DNA of 64,000 nt, taken from assembly GCF_001861355.1 (NCBI RefSeq), contig NZ_MASN01000041.1, positions 62,001-126,000 of the forward strand, written 5' to 3'. Below, piece by piece: positions 62,237 to 64,000 of the stretch. Position numbers and translations under genes: made by a program. Position 1 is the first letter of the stretch, and each line of letters starts with the position of its first letter. The notes under the pieces were generated by a model. The model was not told the origin of the DNA and ran no database searches. It worked only from the letters and a program-made list of their open reading frames with translations. This DNA comes from Natrialba sp. SSL1. Its GTDB lineage: Archaea; Halobacteriota; Halobacteria; Halobacteriales; Natrialbaceae.

Positions 62237-63550
62237 TCAGTCCGCAACCACTTCTTCCGCGTCCGCCGTAACTGTCGGCTCCTGAATCCAGAGGTCGCCA
62301 AATAACTCATCCTGATCGAGTACGACGCGGCCGCGGTGGGCCAAAAAGAGCAACGCAAGGTAGGTCATCACGCGCGAACCACCTTCGTTGTCGATCTCGG
62401 CGTACAGCACCTCGTCGCGTCCGTTCTCGTAGTGTTCCTCGAGTACGGCCTCGACGTCGTCGATCACCGTCTCGATATCCTCCTCGTGGGTCGTATGTGT
62501 CACGTCGTCGCTCGTCGGCTCGTCATCGACCCGGAAGTCGTCGCCCGAGTGGTAGCTCAGCTCCTGCATCCCGCGGTCGTAGCCCCGCGGCGAGTCGCTC
62601 GTATCGTAGCTGCGAGACTCCTTCCACCAGGTGCCACGCTCTGCGCTGCGGAGTTCCCGAACCAGTTCGTCGAGCGTCTCCGGCTTTCCGCGGACGTGCT
62701 TGCGCTCGAGTCGACGCTCCATCTCGGCTTCGAGCCCCTCGACAGGGTCGAACCCGGGTGCGCCGTCCTCGTCGGGCGCGCCGCCACCGCCGCCCATCGG
62801 CCCCTCGTCTGCGAACGGCGCTTCCCACGGCGGCAGCTCCTCCTCTTCGGGTTCGTCCGTGGCGAACAACTCGTCACTCTTCATCCGAAGCAAGACGCTC
62901 GCGTAGAACAGTGCCCGGCCGGAAGTTCGCAGGTCGGCGTCATCGAGCGCCGACAGGAACTTGTCCGTCACCCGGACGACATCGATGTCCCAGGGGTCGA
63001 TTTCGCCGTCTTCGGCGAGCTGAACGAGGAGTTCGACGGGTTCGACCTCGTCTTCATCCCCATCATCTCCGTCGTCAATCCCCTCCTCCATCGCAGATGA
63101 GGGTTCAGACGACGATGCGGACTCGGCGAACTCGAGTACCGTTCCCTCGTCGTCCTGGTTGTCGTCGGACGTTCCCGGAGGTTCTCGGTCTTCGTGGCCG
63201 GCGATCTGGAGGGGGATGTCGTCGCCGCCGTCGGTGCGGAGTTCCCCGCTCGATTGTTCGGAGTCGCGTAGCGACTCCCTGCTCGCGGCGTCGCCGCTCG
63301 CACTTTTGGAGGGCCCCTGCGTCGCCGTTGGCTCCTCGGGCCCCTCACCCTGCTCGCGGGTCGCTTCGCTCCCCGTCTGCTCGCGGGCCGATGGCCCGCT
63401 CGCATGGTTCGAGGGGCGCTCTGCGTCCCTCGTTACTCGCATATTCGAGGAACGGAGTTCCTCGCTCTCTCGCGGGTCGCTTCGCTCCCCGCTCGGTTTT
63501 TGGGAGGACCCCTGCGTCACCTTCGGTTCCTCGGGCCCCTCCCTAGTCAT
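62237..63550 (-). CDS. scpA: Segregation and condensation protein ScpA with a repeat-built N-terminal extension
   Basis: Kleisin partner of SMC. 437 aa from the ATG at 63550, which overlaps the smc end by 8 bp. Native-looking ScpA sequence starts near residue 107 (GGDDIPLQIAGHEDREPPGT); the kleisin N-domain is PVELLVQLAEDGEIDPWDID ... LFYASVLLRMKSDELF and the C-terminal winged helix ends EPTVTADAEEVVAD. Residues 1-105 are translated from hairpin repeats (see next entry). Most ScpA proteins start close to the kleisin domain, so this extension is unusual. Confidence 0.9.
   Translation of the reverse strand: MTREGPEEPKVTQGSSQKPSGERSDPRESEELRSSNMRVTRDAERPSNHASGPSAREQTGSEATREQGEGPEEPTATQGPSKSASGDAASRESLRDSEQSSGELRTDGGDDIPLQIAGHEDREPPGTSDDNQDDEGTVLEFAESASSSEPSSAMEEGIDDGDDGDEDEVEPVELLVQLAEDGEIDPWDIDVVRVTDKFLSALDDADLRTSGRALFYASVLLRMKSDELFATDEPEEEELPPWEAPFADEGPMGGGGGAPDEDGAPGFDPVEGLEAEMERRLERKHVRGKPETLDELVRELRSAERGTWWKESRSYDTSDSPRGYDRGMQELSYHSGDDFRVDDEPTSDDVTHTTHEEDIETVIDDVEAVLEEHYENGRDEVLYAEIDNEGGSRVMTYLALLFLAHRGRVVLDQDELFGDLWIQEPTVTADAEEVVAD
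63240..63500. repeat. Array of short hairpin elements inside the 5' part of scpA
   Basis: Palindromes with 7-9 bp stems and 3-nt loops: 63260-63278 (GGAGTCGC/GCGACTCC, loop GTA), 63383-63399 (GCGGGCC/GGCCCGC, loop GAT), 63411-63431 (nine pairs with one G-T, loop TCT), 63446-63464 (CGAGGAAC/GTTCCTCG, loop GGA). A 23-bp sequence starting CTCGCGGGTCGC is identical at 63353-63375 and 63469-63491. Flanking GGAGGGCCCCTGCG-like units also occur twice. All are read in frame by scpA. Confidence 0.8.
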
Positions 63551-64000
63551 CAGCCGGCACCCCCTCACTCAAATCGATCCCCGTCACGGCACTCACGTTG
63601 TCGTCCTGCATCGTCACCCCGATCGCGCGCTGGGAGCGATCGAGCATCGCCGAGCGGTGTGAGACGACGACGAACTGGGCCTGCTCGGCCAGTTCCTCGA
63701 CCATCTCGCCGATCCGCTCGGCGTTGACCGCGTCGAGGAAGGCGTCGACCTCGTCCAACGCGTAGAACGGTGCCGGATTGTGTCGCTGGATCGCGAAAAT
63801 GAACGCCAGCGCGGTCAGGGACTTCTCGCCACCGGACATCGCATCCAGGCGCTGAATCGGTTTGTCGCCCGGCTGTGCCTTCATCGTCAGCCCGCCCTCG
63901 AACGGGTCGTCCTCGTCTTCGAGGTGAAGCGTGCCGGTCCCCTCCGAAAGCTGCTCGAAAATCTCCGTGAAGTGCGAGGAGATCGCCGTGTAGGCGTCCA
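63543..64000 (-). CDS. smc: SMC chromosome segregation ATPase, C-terminal part (runs off the window)
   Basis: Only the last ~150 residues are present. They hold the C-terminal ATPase lobe: signature motif DAMSGGEKSLTALAFIFAIQ, Walker B and D-loop ALDEVDAFLDAVNAERIGEM, and VSHRSAMLDRSQRAIGVTM. Preceding residues (FTEIFEQLSEGTGTLHLEDE) continue to the window edge. It overlaps scpA by 8 bp, so the two subunits are made together. Confidence 0.95.
   Translation of the reverse strand, partial: DAYTAISSHFTEIFEQLSEGTGTLHLEDEDDPFEGGLTMKAQPGDKPIQRLDAMSGGEKSLTALAFIFAIQRHNPAPFYALDEVDAFLDAVNAERIGEMVEELAEQAQFVVVSHRSAMLDRSQRAIGVTMQDDNVSAVTGIDLSEGVPADD

Overview
The window looks like chromosomal DNA of a haloarchaeon, probably from the Natrialba/Natronococcus/Haloterrigena side of the Halobacteria. 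The reasons are GC-rich DNA with GTG starts and near-leaderless promoters, strongly acidic proteins, Tat signals and lipoboxes, two CetZ tubulin-like genes, coenzyme F420 genes, archaeal ScpA/SMC, archaeal SppA, a DUF373 membrane protein and many short haloarchaeal conserved proteins. I see no rRNA, tRNA or CRISPR array. Apart from one TnpB insertion element and a lower-GC stretch near 53.6-54.0 kb, it reads as ordinary core genome.

Layout. 0.1-10.9 kb: a chemotaxis transducer, a frameshifted beta-propeller gene, and the F420 group cofH, cofG, cofC with a sarcosine-oxidase-like gene, followed by a CetZ gene. 11-24 kb: an NDUFA9-like reductase, thymidylate kinase, a large HTH-GAF-PAS histidine kinase, a creatininase-family hydrolase (ArfB candidate) overlapping an FAD oxidase, a NUDIX hydrolase, a glycosyltransferase, an HVO_0758-type zinc-finger microprotein and a PfkB kinase. 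24-30 kb: a DHH phosphoesterase, an epimerase, a DUF5791-like protein, a second CetZ and a long coiled-coil protein. 30-31.6 kb: an IS200/IS605-type element carrying only tnpB, with its left end duplicated in tandem. 31.8-44 kb: sppA, DUF373, dph6, a cyclase, a lipoprotein, pyruvate kinase, and a winged-HTH regulator divergent from a Tat-exported serine hydrolase. 44-53.5 kb: metG, mfnA, ppsA, a PhzF-like isomerase and thiC. 53.6-64 kb: an acyltransferase, a phosphoribosyltransferase, lipoproteins, a MATE exporter, mtnP, scpA and the 3' end of smc.

How the genes fit together. CofH and CofG make the deazaflavin chromophore Fo and CofC activates phospholactate for the F420 tail; an ArfB-type hydrolase would feed the shared flavin/F420 precursor. 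Pyruvate kinase and PEP synthase run the pyruvate/PEP step in opposite directions. MfnA supplies beta-alanine (or tyramine), ThiC the thiamine pyrimidine and MtnP salvages methylthioadenosine. ScpA and SMC overlap and should form a condensin-like complex.

The most striking material is non-coding or low-complexity. Several intergenic gaps hold degenerate tandem arrays with a fixed unit length (5, 6, 7 or 8 bp). The best is 23 consecutive heptamers at 34653-34813 with no indel. At least four other 7-bp arrays share a loose YTGR core. The 8-bp palindrome ACTCGAGT occurs about 50 times by hand count. The 5' part of scpA is built from hairpins with three-base loops that are translated as an extra N-terminal segment. 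These were read by eye; no search, alignment or structure prediction was run, and family names are from memory.
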